Assembly (NCBI GenBank): GCA_029288115.1
Contig: JARFPV010000515.1
Span: 1 to 8,794, forward strand
Source: Akkermansiaceae bacterium
Lineage (GTDB): Bacteria; Verrucomicrobiota; Verrucomicrobiia; Verrucomicrobiales; Akkermansiaceae
DNA length: 8,794 nucleotides
Direction of reading: 5' to 3'
Positions 1 to 6,486 of this stretch are shown piece by piece (the first letter of the stretch is position 1; every line of letters starts with the position of its first letter). Below the pieces are notes generated by a model. The model was given only the letters and a program-made list of their open reading frames with translations, made no database searches and had not been told where the DNA came from. A program made the translations under genes and the position numbers.

Positions 1-86
1 CCCCCCCCTTTTACATTCCCCCGCCCCCCCCCGACACCTCCACGTCACGGTGTTCGTCGGCAGCGTCAGATGTGTATAAGAGACAG
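1..86 (+). other. Sequencing adapter artefact (Nextera read-1 adapter plus poly-C), not genomic
   Basis: Bases 54-86 match the 33-base Illumina Nextera read-1 adapter exactly: a 14-base TCGTCGGCAGCGTC part at 54-67, then the 19-base Tn5 mosaic end at 68-86. Bases 1-53 are C homopolymer runs followed by a stretch that resembles a corrupted copy of the P5 flow-cell adapter; that last point is an inference. This is library sequence left on the contig end. Translation through it gives the familiar adapter peptide MYKRQ, so any protein starting before base 87 has an artificial N-terminus. Confidence 0.97.
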
Positions 87-533
87 GTGCAGTCACTCAC
101 CCCTGAACAGAAAAAAGCAGCGGTCATCGCCGACAAAGCACCGCGAGACATCATCACCGGCCAAGACCGCAAGGTGAACAAGGGAGCTTTTTCACCTGTC
201 AAAGGCATCGCATTCAACAAGCTGAACGATGCTCAACAGAAGGTTCTCCTCAAGCTAACGAACGAATACGCTGCCAAGTACCGCGCCGAAATTCTGGATA
301 ACATCAACGCCCGCAACAAAATTGCCGACGGCAAAGACATGTATTTCGTGTGGGCCGGCGGCACCAAGGTGGGTGAAGGCCACTACTACCGCATCCAGAC
401 ACCCAAGTGGCTGTTCGAATACGCCAACACCCAGAACGGCGCCAACCACGCCCACGCCGTCTGGCGTGACTTCGACGGCGACTTCGGAGCCGACCTCTTG
501 CGCGAGCACTACCAGAAAGAGCACGCTGAGTAA
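87..533 (+). CDS. DUF3500 domain protein, C-terminal fragment (5' end missing)
   Basis: This is the last 148 codons of a gene that runs in from the left; the true start is lost because the contig ends in adapter at base 86. The frame is open from the first genomic base to a TAA at 531-533. The C-terminal signature of the DUF3500 family is clear: a block FVWAGG, then GHYYRIQTP, then FEYANTQNGANHAHAVWRD, ending in DFGADLLREHY. DUF3500 proteins are usually exported or periplasmic proteins of about 300 to 400 residues found in Bacteroidota, Planctomycetota and Verrucomicrobiota. Their biochemical function is not established, so none is assigned. The signal peptide, if any, would be in the missing part. 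The gene converges with birA and is followed by a hairpin terminator at 549-580. Confidence 0.85.
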   Translation: MQSLTPEQKKAAVIADKAPRDIITGQDRKVNKGAFSPVKGIAFNKLNDAQQKVLLKLTNEYAAKYRAEILDNINARNKIADGKDMYFVWAGGTKVGEGHYYRIQTPKWLFEYANTQNGANHAHAVWRDFDGDFGADLLREHYQKEHAE

Positions 534-548
534 TGGCATTTGCTCAGA

Positions 549-580
549 TAGGCGGCACAATGCCGTCTAGTATGTTTTTT
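549..580 (+). terminator. Hairpin with T-run after the DUF3500 gene
   Basis: A 9 bp stem (549-557 with 561-569, one G-T wobble) closes a CAA loop. Six T residues follow at 575-580, after five bases. It lies 16 bp past the stop codon of the + strand gene, so it fits an intrinsic terminator, although the T-run is slightly distant from the stem. Confidence 0.6.
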
Positions 581-631
581 ACCACCGACCAGCACGGGCG
601 ACACCCTACTGGCACTGGCATGAAGATCCGG

Positions 632-1375
632 CTAGTTGACACACCTGATGTCGGATGCTTGGGCAAATTGCCTCACTCCCCCATTCGTTCTGACTATGAG
701 GCTTCCATCCTCTGCGATTCCCTCCGCTGTGCCTTGATGTTGATGACCAGCAGAGAGAAACGTGATGTTTTTTCCGTTCAACCATGAGATGGCTTCGATA
801 CGGTTCAGCTGGGATGAGAAATCCTCGGCGCATTGATCCACTTCACGCATGACCGCTGCCAGTACAAGCGCGAGGATTTTTTCTCTGGAAACCGGTTCAC
901 TAACAACATCGTTGATTGCAATAAACCCATCGTCGCCCGGAGCATTCAATACGTTAAGACCCACACCTAACACCACACAATCATTGTTAGCCTCAACGAG
1001 GACACCACAGCATTTTTTACCATTGATCTGAATATCGTTAGGCCACTTCACACGCGCAGGTATCGCAAGCTCATCGATCAGAACCGATGCTATACCAAGC
1101 CCGGCGACCAAGGCAATCCGCCCGTAGTAATCTTTCCCAAATTGTGGACGCAATACCACAGAGAACAACAACCCGTCACCTGGTTCACACATCCACCCGG
1201 CACCACGCCTGCCCCTGCCTCGCGTCTGATACTCGGCAAGCACAACCGTTCCATGCTCCGCTCCTTCATCCGCTAATCGCTGGGCCTCATCATTGGTCGA
1301 TTCCAACTGCTCATGCCAATGCAGTTTCTGGTAACATTCCGGCGCGATGGCGGCAAATTGTCGCAAGTCGAACAT
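632..1375 (-). CDS. birA: Biotin--[acetyl-CoA-carboxylase] ligase, monofunctional
   Basis: This enzyme activates biotin with ATP to biotinyl-AMP and transfers it to the lysine of biotin carrier proteins such as AccB. Counting from the ATG (247 aa), the family motifs are the biotinyl-AMP loop GRGRRG at 53-58 followed by a conserved Trp, KWPNDI at 110-115, and GKKCCGVLVE at 119-128. The substrate-entry motif LESTNDEA lies near residues 24-31. A small C-terminal BPL domain occupies roughly the last 50 residues. There is no N-terminal winged helix, so this is a group I ligase that should not repress biotin genes itself. The codon just upstream is GTG and could be an alternative start (248 aa); AGTAGG directly before it is a poorly spaced Shine-Dalgarno. 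The smpB stop is six bases upstream of that GTG, so the two genes are surely co-transcribed. The stop is TAG. Confidence 0.93.
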   Translation of the reverse strand: MFDLRQFAAIAPECYQKLHWHEQLESTNDEAQRLADEGAEHGTVVLAEYQTRGRGRRGAGWMCEPGDGLLFSVVLRPQFGKDYYGRIALVAGLGIASVLIDELAIPARVKWPNDIQINGKKCCGVLVEANNDCVVLGVGLNVLNAPGDDGFIAINDVVSEPVSREKILALVLAAVMREVDQCAEDFSSQLNRIEAISWLNGKNITFLSAGHQHQGTAEGIAEDGSLIVRTNGGVRQFAQASDIRCVN

Positions 1376-1384
1376 CACCTACTG

Positions 1385-1843
1385 TTAGCGCCGGTTGAAA
1401 CGTGCCATTTCACGTTGAGCCTCTCGCATCTCGGTGCGTTTTTTCAAATCCTGACGTTGGTCGGAATGGCTCTTACCCTTACCCACACCGATCTCGACTT
1501 TCACACGCCCACCTTTCCAGTATAGACGCAAGCACGGCAACGTGCAGCCTTTTTGCGAGGTGACTTCATCGAGCTTTAGAATCTCCTTCTTATGAAGCAA
1601 CAATCTACGAGGCCTCGTCACCCCATGCTGAAACCACTCACCCGCCGTCTGCCACGGTTGAATATGGCAGCCATAGAGAAATGCCTGACCATTCTCAATC
1701 CGCGCGTAGCCATCGGCAATGTTTGCCTTTCCTTCACGGATCGATTTCACCTCAGTGCCCTTCAGCTCAATACCACACTCGTACTTATCCGAGATATGGT
1801 AATCGCGCAGGGCTTTCCTATTCGTGGCTATATCCGAGCTCAT
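1385..1843 (-). CDS. smpB: SsrA (tmRNA)-binding protein SmpB
   Basis: SmpB binds tmRNA and delivers it to ribosomes stalled at the end of broken mRNAs, so that nascent peptides are tagged and the ribosomes rescued. The 152-residue length is normal for the family. Signature blocks are in order: ALRDYHI near residues 11-17, ECGIELKGTEVKSIREGKANI near 22-42, the HIQPW segment, RRLLLHKKEI near 79-88, and the basic C-terminal tail that follows the mRNA channel. In the tail the common GKKxxDKR motif reads GKSHSDQR, a modest variation. The ATG has no clear Shine-Dalgarno. The gene is second in the rpoZ-smpB-birA cluster. The 64 bp gap to rpoZ holds a small imperfect hairpin (stem 1862-1866 with 1870-1874). 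The tmRNA gene itself is not in this window. Confidence 0.96.
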   Translation of the reverse strand: MSSDIATNRKALRDYHISDKYECGIELKGTEVKSIREGKANIADGYARIENGQAFLYGCHIQPWQTAGEWFQHGVTRPRRLLLHKKEILKLDEVTSQKGCTLPCLRLYWKGGRVKVEIGVGKGKSHSDQRQDLKKRTEMREAQREMARFNRR

Positions 1844-1907
1844 ACAATGATCTGACTAGGGTTGGGCAACCCAAACCTCCGAGCAACGTCAGCCTTGAGG
1901 TTAGGAA

Positions 1908-2174
1908 TTACTCCTCCTCGTCCTTAAGCACCACTTTGCCCTCAATGATTTCCGTTAAGGCAATGTCAGCTGCTCCCATGCTGGGCACAGTATCGATCAG
2001 TGGTGAGCGTCCCTGGTTCAGCTGGGCAACGCGCTTGGACACGACGTTGACGAGGATTTGCGGGTCGGTAATAATCTCGGATGCTTGATCGACAAGGCTG
2101 CTTTTCATGGATTTTGCGTGGTATCCGGAAGGGGGCTTGGGGCGCTCAAACGGCACAATGTTTGAGTCATCCAT
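1908..2174 (-). CDS. rpoZ: DNA-directed RNA polymerase omega subunit
   Basis: Omega is the small subunit that wraps the C-terminus of beta' and helps assemble RNA polymerase. The diagnostic core is ILVNVVSKRVAQLNQG, then SPLI, then ADIALTEIIEGKV, matching the helix-rich RpoZ fold, followed by an acidic tail DEEE. The start is uncertain. Three in-frame ATGs exist: 2255 (115 aa), 2174 (88 aa, used here) and 2108 (66 aa, starting MKSSLVDQ at the edge of the conserved domain). I prefer 2174 because the segment beyond it covers a perfect dyad that looks regulatory; 2108 is also quite possible. No start has a convincing Shine-Dalgarno. The gene heads the - strand cluster with smpB and birA, and is divergent from the ppx-like gene. 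Confidence 0.85.
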   Translation of the reverse strand: MDDSNIVPFERPKPPSGYHAKSMKSSLVDQASEIITDPQILVNVVSKRVAQLNQGRSPLIDTVPSMGAADIALTEIIEGKVVLKDEEE

Positions 2175-2216
2175 GGCGTGATTCCGGGCGGTGTGGTTGG
2201 GTAAAACGGGAGTAGT

Positions 2217-2234
2217 AACGTATCGGGATACGTT
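2217..2234. promoter_or_regulatory. Perfect 8+8 bp inverted repeat in the rpoZ leader
   Basis: Half-sites AACGTATC (2217-2224) and GATACGTT (2227-2234) are exact reverse complements separated by GG. The geometry suits a dimeric helix-turn-helix repressor or a short RNA hairpin. It lies 43 bp upstream of the preferred rpoZ start at 2174, but inside the frame if translation began at 2255. Which protein, if any, binds it cannot be told from sequence. Confidence 0.45.
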
Positions 2235-2260
2235 GCGGGTGGAAGTGGAAAGCATCTACA

Positions 2261-2276
2261 GCTTGAAAAATCAAGC
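2261..2276. repeat. 6+6 bp inverted repeat upstream of rpoZ
   Basis: GCTTGA (2261-2266) and TCAAGC (2271-2276) are exact reverse complements around an AAAA loop. It lies in the intergenic space between divergent rpoZ and the ppx-like gene, just upstream of the farthest possible rpoZ ATG. It could be an operator or a weak hairpin. No T-run makes it a classical terminator. Confidence 0.3.
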
Positions 2277-2301
2277 CAAATATGCCGAAACTCGCTCTTT
2301 T

Positions 2302-2331
2302 TTGACTTTTTCCCCGGTTCATCCCTAGGCA
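2302..2331 (+). promoter_or_regulatory. Possible promoter for the ppx-like/ppk1 unit
   Basis: TTGACT at 2302-2307 is a good -35 hexamer (5 of 6 to TTGACA). An 18-base spacer leads to TAGGCA at 2326-2331, a poor -10. The position, about 75 bp before the preferred ppx-like ATG and facing the right way, is what makes it plausible. This is weak evidence. Confidence 0.25.
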
Positions 2332-2406
2332 AAATGTGCGGCTTGATTAGCAGGGATTGTCACTATTTTGCACAAGACAAACCGAGGGATTGAATGCAGT
2401 ATCGCC

Positions 2407-3963
2407 ATGCAGATGATTAGTTCCGCGACACCGCCCCCACTTCAGGCATCGATTCACATTGGTGCCAGCTCTATTTCCATGCTCATCGTTGAAAACCACG
2501 GGGATTCCGAGCAGGATGACGGGGATTTCCTTGAGCAAACCATTCCCCTCGCCCGGGATATCTTCCAGAACGGCAGAGTCAGCCGCTCAACCATCGAACG
2601 GTGCGTACGTATCCTACAAGGCTACCTGGAAACCCTGCGCGAACTCGGCGCAACGGATGAAACCCCCATCCGCGCTGTCACCACGAATATCCTCGACGAG
2701 GCTGACAATGCCGACGTTTTCATCAACCGCATCCAGATTGGATGTGGCCTGCGTGTGGAAAGCCTGGATGAAGGTGAAATGACACGCCTCATCTACCTCA
2801 AGACCCGCAGACGACTTCGCGACACCCCATCGATGAAGAAACGCACCACGCTGGTCATCCATGTAGGCCCCGGCAATACCCGCGCGCTGCTATTCAAAAA
2901 CGGACGGATTTCAGACTACAGCAACTACCGCTTAGGCATTTACCGCAGTAGCGAATCCGTCGATTCAGGACAGGACGAACGAGACAGCGGCACCAGTCAG
3001 AAAAAACTGATCCGCGAACACACTCGAAGCCAGATCAGCCAGATCCAGCACGACTACGAATCAGCAGAAATTGAAGAACTGGTCATCATTGGTTACGAGA
3101 TTCAGCATCTTGCCCATGAGCTGGCCAAGCCCGGGAAAACCAAAAGCACCTTCCATGCGCTCGCCGACACCTCATCCGCCATCCTCTCCATGACCGAGGA
3201 AAAACGAGTGAAGACCTATCAGTTCGATTACCACACCGCCCAAGCCATCATCCCTGCCCTCGAAATCAACCTAGCCATTGCTGAGGCACTGGAAGTTGAA
3301 ACACTGCGTCTTCCGGGCAGCGACTACGAACGCGGCTTACTCCAGGATCTCCATACGTCCTACTCGCTCACCGATGGATTCCAGAAAGAGGTGCTGAGAT
3401 CCGCCGAAAGCCTGGCAAGAAAATTCCGGGTCCACCGCAAGCACGCGTCCCAGGTCACCCAGCTCACGGAGTCCCTCTTCAATGCGACGACAGAACTACA
3501 CGGGCTTGGCGAACACGATGCATTGCTACTTAAATGCGCCGCCATTCTCCACGAATGCGGTAACTTCATCAGCGCTCGCGCACATCACAAGCACTCGCAC
3601 TATATCATTTCCAACAGTGAGATTTTTGGCCTCGGACAAAGCGATATCACCCTGATTGCCCTGATCGCACGTTACCACCGTCGCTCCGGACCCAAACCAA
3701 ACCATGCCGGCTACCGCGACCTCACCTCTGACGACAGAATGCGCGTGTCCAAACTTTCTGCCATCCTGCGCATCGCGGATGCACTCGACCGCAGTCACGC
3801 ATCACGTATTCAGGATGTTCGGGTGGAAATGAATAAACAAAAACTCATCCTCCACCTTCCGGGCATCACCGATGCATCAGTAGAACGCGTCGCCATGCGC
3901 TCCAAGGCGAACCTTTTCAGAGACATCTACGGCTTGGAAATCGCTCTACAAGAAAGCCGCTAA
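2407..3963 (+). CDS. Ppx/GppA-family protein with HD-like C-terminal domain, probable pseudo-exopolyphosphatase
   Basis: The protein (518 aa from ATG 2407; an in-frame TTG at 2368 would add 13) has the layout of exopolyphosphatase. An ASKHA phosphatase fold spans about residues 15-300, followed by the Ppx HD-like domain with AAILHECG (His382, Glu383), HHKHSHYI, ARYHRR and RIADALDRSH (Asp458). The catalytic half is unusual. The first phosphate loop, normally DLGSNS, reads HIGASS at 17-22. The Arg of the ATSALR-like motif is Asp97. The Glu of the NEEARL motif is Met125 within GEMTRL. The second loop, normally DIGGGSTE, reads HVGPGNTR at 152-159. Measured against E. coli PPX these are Asp17, Arg93, Glu121 and Asp143, all changed. 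Active exopolyphosphatase or pppGpp hydrolase is therefore doubtful. ppk1 follows after 39 bp, so a polyphosphate role (binding or regulation) is inferred. Confidence 0.85.
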   Translation: MQMISSATPPPLQASIHIGASSISMLIVENHGDSEQDDGDFLEQTIPLARDIFQNGRVSRSTIERCVRILQGYLETLRELGATDETPIRAVTTNILDEADNADVFINRIQIGCGLRVESLDEGEMTRLIYLKTRRRLRDTPSMKKRTTLVIHVGPGNTRALLFKNGRISDYSNYRLGIYRSSESVDSGQDERDSGTSQKKLIREHTRSQISQIQHDYESAEIEELVIIGYEIQHLAHELAKPGKTKSTFHALADTSSAILSMTEEKRVKTYQFDYHTAQAIIPALEINLAIAEALEVETLRLPGSDYERGLLQDLHTSYSLTDGFQKEVLRSAESLARKFRVHRKHASQVTQLTESLFNATTELHGLGEHDALLLKCAAILHECGNFISARAHHKHSHYIISNSEIFGLGQSDITLIALIARYHRRSGPKPNHAGYRDLTSDDRMRVSKLSAILRIADALDRSHASRIQDVRVEMNKQKLILHLPGITDASVERVAMRSKANLFRDIYGLEIALQESR

Positions 3964-4002
3964 ATTTCACTCATCAATTTTTACTCTTCACTATTCTTCC
4001 CC

Positions 4003-6108
4003 ATGTCATTCGTTAACCGTGAATTATCCTGGCTCGAGTTCAACCAGCGCGTCCTCGACGAAGCACTCAGAGAGTCGCTGCCACTTCTTGAGCGTGTCAA
4101 GTTCCTCGCCATCACCGCGTCCAACCTCGATGAGTTTTTCCAGGTCCGCGTGGGCGGACTCCACCTGATGCGCACAAGCGGCTCCCGCAAACGAGGCATC
4201 ACCGGGATGACACCCACTCAGCAGCTCCTCAAGATTCGTGAGCGTGCCACCCAAATGTATCAGGACCAATACACCCTGCTCAATGACGAGCTACTGCCGA
4301 AAATAAAACAAGAAGGCATTATCCTGACCCACAGGGAAAACCTCACACCTTTGCAGCTGCAGATGTTGTCTGATCGGTTCGATGAAGGGATTTTTCCGCT
4401 GCTCACACCACTGGCAGATGATCAGTATGCACCGATGCCGTCATTGCCCGCCATGCGTATCATTCTGGCATGCGAGCTTGTCAACAATGAGGACGACTCC
4501 CATAGGCACGTCTTCATCCCGATGCCTGAGCAGCTCCCGCGATTCATTCATCTTCCATCGACCGAAAACAACAATACCTCAAACGAGTATCTGGCGCCAA
4601 CAGAGGTAATCGTCGCCCAATTCTGTGATGAGCTCTTCCCGGATGAAACGGTCAAGTCCACCATGCCATTCCGCATCACCCGCAATGGCGACATCGCCGT
4701 GCAGGAGGAGGACGCCATCGATCTCGCCGGTGAAATGGAGGAAGTCCTCGCCGCACGCAAAACAAGTAACACCGTGCGCCTCGAACTGCCTAACAAGGCT
4801 CCGGCAAGCCTCAAACGCATTGTCAGGGAAGTCACCGGTGCCAGCCCGCCTGAGCTCTACCCTGTCGATGGCCCGCTCGCTCTGACCGATTTCATGAGCA
4901 TCGCCTTCATGCCCGGATACGATGACCTGCGTGACGACTCGTGGCAACCCCAGCCCTCACCTGCCACCGAACCTGGTGAGTCGATTTTTACAACCCTCGC
5001 AGAGAAGGACATCCTGCTCAACCATCCCTACGAGAGTTTTGAACCTGTGCTCCGCTTCCTCGAGGAAGCCGCCACTGACCCGGAAACCATCGCCATCAAG
5101 CAGGTGCTCTACCGCACGGCCTCCGAGTCGCGCGTGATCGACGCCCTGATCAAGGCAGCTGAAAATGGCAAACAAGTCACCGTTCTGATTGAGCTCAAAG
5201 CCAGGTTCGATGAAGCGCGCAACCTAAGCCACGCCGACGAACTCCAGCGCGCCGGCGTCCAGATCGTTTACGGCGTGAAGGGATTGAAAACCCACGCCAA
5301 AATCGCTCTCGTCATCCGCAACGAGGACGGCCAGCTCAAGCGCTACGTCCACCTCGGCACAGGCAACTACAACGAGTCGACCTCCCGACTCTACACGGAC
5401 ATTTCCTACCTCACCTCCCTACCCGCCTACGGCAAGGACGCATCACTCTTTTTCAATGCAGTCACCGGCAGATCCAAACTGACCAGATTCCGTAAAATCG
5501 TGCCAGCACCGACGCACATGAAGCCTCGACTGTTAGAGCTGATCGCCGCAGAGGCAAAACGCGCCAAAAATGGTGAGCCGGCAAAAATCACCGCGAAAGT
5601 CAACTCACTCCAGGACCAGGAAATCATCGAGGCCCTCTACGAGGCTGCCAAGCAGGGAGTAAAAATCCGACTCAACATCCGCGGCATCTGCTGCCTGAAA
5701 ACCGGCAACCGCAAGGAGGCCAAAAATATTGAAGTGGTGTCGGTCATCGACCGCTATCTCGAACACGCCCGAATCTTTTCCTTCCACCATGGTGGCAGGC
5801 CGCTCGTGTTCATCGCCTCGGCCGACTGGATGACGCGCAATCTCGATAAGCGGGTCGAACTCATGATCCCCATCGAAGACGGCCCAAGCAAAAAACGCCT
5901 GATCGATATTCTGGATGCCGCATTCAAGGACAACTGCAACGCCTTCCGCATCCTCGACAACGGATCGAGCCAGCGCATCGAGCGCCCTAAAGGCAAAAAA
6001 CGCTTCCGCATGCAGGAACACCTGCAAAACCAAGCACGCACAGCCGCCAAAACCCGCGCCCACGAACGCAGCACCACTTTCGAACCCCACCGCCCCAGCG
6101 ACCTCTAA
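4003..6108 (+). CDS. ppk1: Polyphosphate kinase 1
   Basis: PPK1 reversibly transfers the gamma phosphate of ATP to a growing inorganic polyphosphate chain through a phosphohistidine intermediate; the E. coli enzyme is a membrane-associated tetramer. The 701 aa length is typical. The N-terminal helical domain opens with NRELSWLEFNQRVLDEA, followed by the head domain (about 105-310) and two PLD-like catalytic domains (about 315-500 and 500-690). The phosphorylated histidine is His431 in GLKTHAK (E. coli His435). The second catalytic histidine is His588 in RYLEHAR (E. coli His592). The phosphate- or metal-binding arginines Arg371 (LYRT) and Arg401 (KARFDEARN) match E. coli Arg375 and Arg405. ASADWMTRNLDKRVE is also intact, so the enzyme should be active. 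There is no Shine-Dalgarno; the leader is pyrimidine rich. The C-terminal 30 or so residues are basic and low in complexity. Confidence 0.98.
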   Translation: MSFVNRELSWLEFNQRVLDEALRESLPLLERVKFLAITASNLDEFFQVRVGGLHLMRTSGSRKRGITGMTPTQQLLKIRERATQMYQDQYTLLNDELLPKIKQEGIILTHRENLTPLQLQMLSDRFDEGIFPLLTPLADDQYAPMPSLPAMRIILACELVNNEDDSHRHVFIPMPEQLPRFIHLPSTENNNTSNEYLAPTEVIVAQFCDELFPDETVKSTMPFRITRNGDIAVQEEDAIDLAGEMEEVLAARKTSNTVRLELPNKAPASLKRIVREVTGASPPELYPVDGPLALTDFMSIAFMPGYDDLRDDSWQPQPSPATEPGESIFTTLAEKDILLNHPYESFEPVLRFLEEAATDPETIAIKQVLYRTASESRVIDALIKAAENGKQVTVLIELKARFDEARNLSHADELQRAGVQIVYGVKGLKTHAKIALVIRNEDGQLKRYVHLGTGNYNESTSRLYTDISYLTSLPAYGKDASLFFNAVTGRSKLTRFRKIVPAPTHMKPRLLELIAAEAKRAKNGEPAKITAKVNSLQDQEIIEALYEAAKQGVKIRLNIRGICCLKTGNRKEAKNIEVVSVIDRYLEHARIFSFHHGGRPLVFIASADWMTRNLDKRVELMIPIEDGPSKKRLIDILDAAFKDNCNAFRILDNGSSQRIERPKGKKRFRMQEHLQNQARTAAKTRAHERSTTFEPHRPSDL

Positions 6109-6123
6109 TATTATCCCAAAAAA

Positions 6124-6142
6124 GTGATTGCATCCCAGTCAC
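6124..6142. terminator. Weak hairpin after ppk1
   Basis: A 7 bp stem (6124-6130 with 6136-6142, one G-T wobble) closes a CATCC loop. It is preceded by six A and followed by ATTT, 15 bp past the ppk1 stop. The downstream T-run is too short for a strong intrinsic terminator on the + strand. The A-run would act as a T-run only for - strand transcription. Confidence 0.3.
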
Positions 6143-6213
6143 ATTTCCGCACATAGTCCGCGCGTCTTCCCGAGACAATTCGCGGCCCCATTTATTCGGT
6201 AGGCCCATCCAGT

Positions 6214-6289
6214 GCAGGAATAGCTCAGTTGGTAGAGCATCTCGTTTACACCGAGGCGGTCGGGGGTTCAAGTCCCTCTTCCTGCACCA
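6214..6289 (+). tRNA. tRNA-Val (anticodon TAC)
   Basis: A full cloverleaf folds by eye. The 7 bp acceptor stem is GCAGGAA with TTCCTGC, the D-arm is GCTC/GAGC with loop AGTTGGTA, and the anticodon stem is 6240-6244 with 6252-6256. The loop TTTACAC places anticodon TAC at 6247-6249 (reads GUA and other GUN valine codons). The T-arm is GGGGG/CCCTC around TTCAAGT. The discriminator is A and CCA is encoded at 6287-6289. Six T residues follow at once. Its 3' end (from 6281) is part of a 17 bp direct repeat found again at 7569-7585, so this gene has served as an integration site. Confidence 0.97.
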
Positions 6290-6297
6290 TTTTTTCC
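6281..6297 (+). repeat. Left att-like direct repeat at the tRNA-Val 3' end
   Basis: CCTGCACCATTTTTTCC covers the 3' acceptor strand, the CCA and the T-run, and recurs exactly at 7569-7585. One copy lies inside an intact tRNA gene and the other stands alone. This is the usual arrangement of attL and attR left by tyrosine-integrase insertion into a tRNA. Confidence 0.75.
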
Positions 6298-6486
6298 TGA
6301 GGGCACATTTTATTTTGAGAACTTTGTATGAAGGTGACACCACACCGTAAATTGGACAGTTAGAGTTCTAGTTTGTAGGGGACAACGTCACTGGATCTTC
6401 CCATTTTTTTCATGGAGCTGTTTACGCTCGATAGTCTTAGGTTCGGGCGTGGCATATGGTATAGATTGTGCGGAGCATAGGATGCT

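Noticed and set aside
72..86. Start of the DUF3500 protein inside the adapter (GTG at 72)
   Set aside because: The five residues MYKRQ come from the Tn5 mosaic end; genomic sequence begins at 87, so the gene is simply truncated.
68..86. Natural Tn5-like transposon end
   Set aside because: It is joined to the read-1 primer sequence of the Nextera kit at 54-67, so it is a library artefact.
1087..1398. Open frame on + opposite birA
   Set aside because: It is antisense to conserved biotin ligase motifs and has no domain of its own.
5605..6090. 161-residue - strand open frame opposite ppk1
   Set aside because: It lies fully antisense to the conserved C-terminal catalytic domain of PPK1, and its Ala/Val/Phe-rich composition is the usual shadow of a GC-rich gene.
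6181..6213. Promoter directly upstream of tRNA-Val
   Set aside because: AT-rich hexamer-like words occur, but none has acceptable -35/-10 spacing, so no promoter is called.
6298..6486. Insertion-sequence end or integrase remnant between the left repeat and fic
   Set aside because: No terminal inverted repeat, transposase motif or integrase motif could be identified in any frame of this short stretch.
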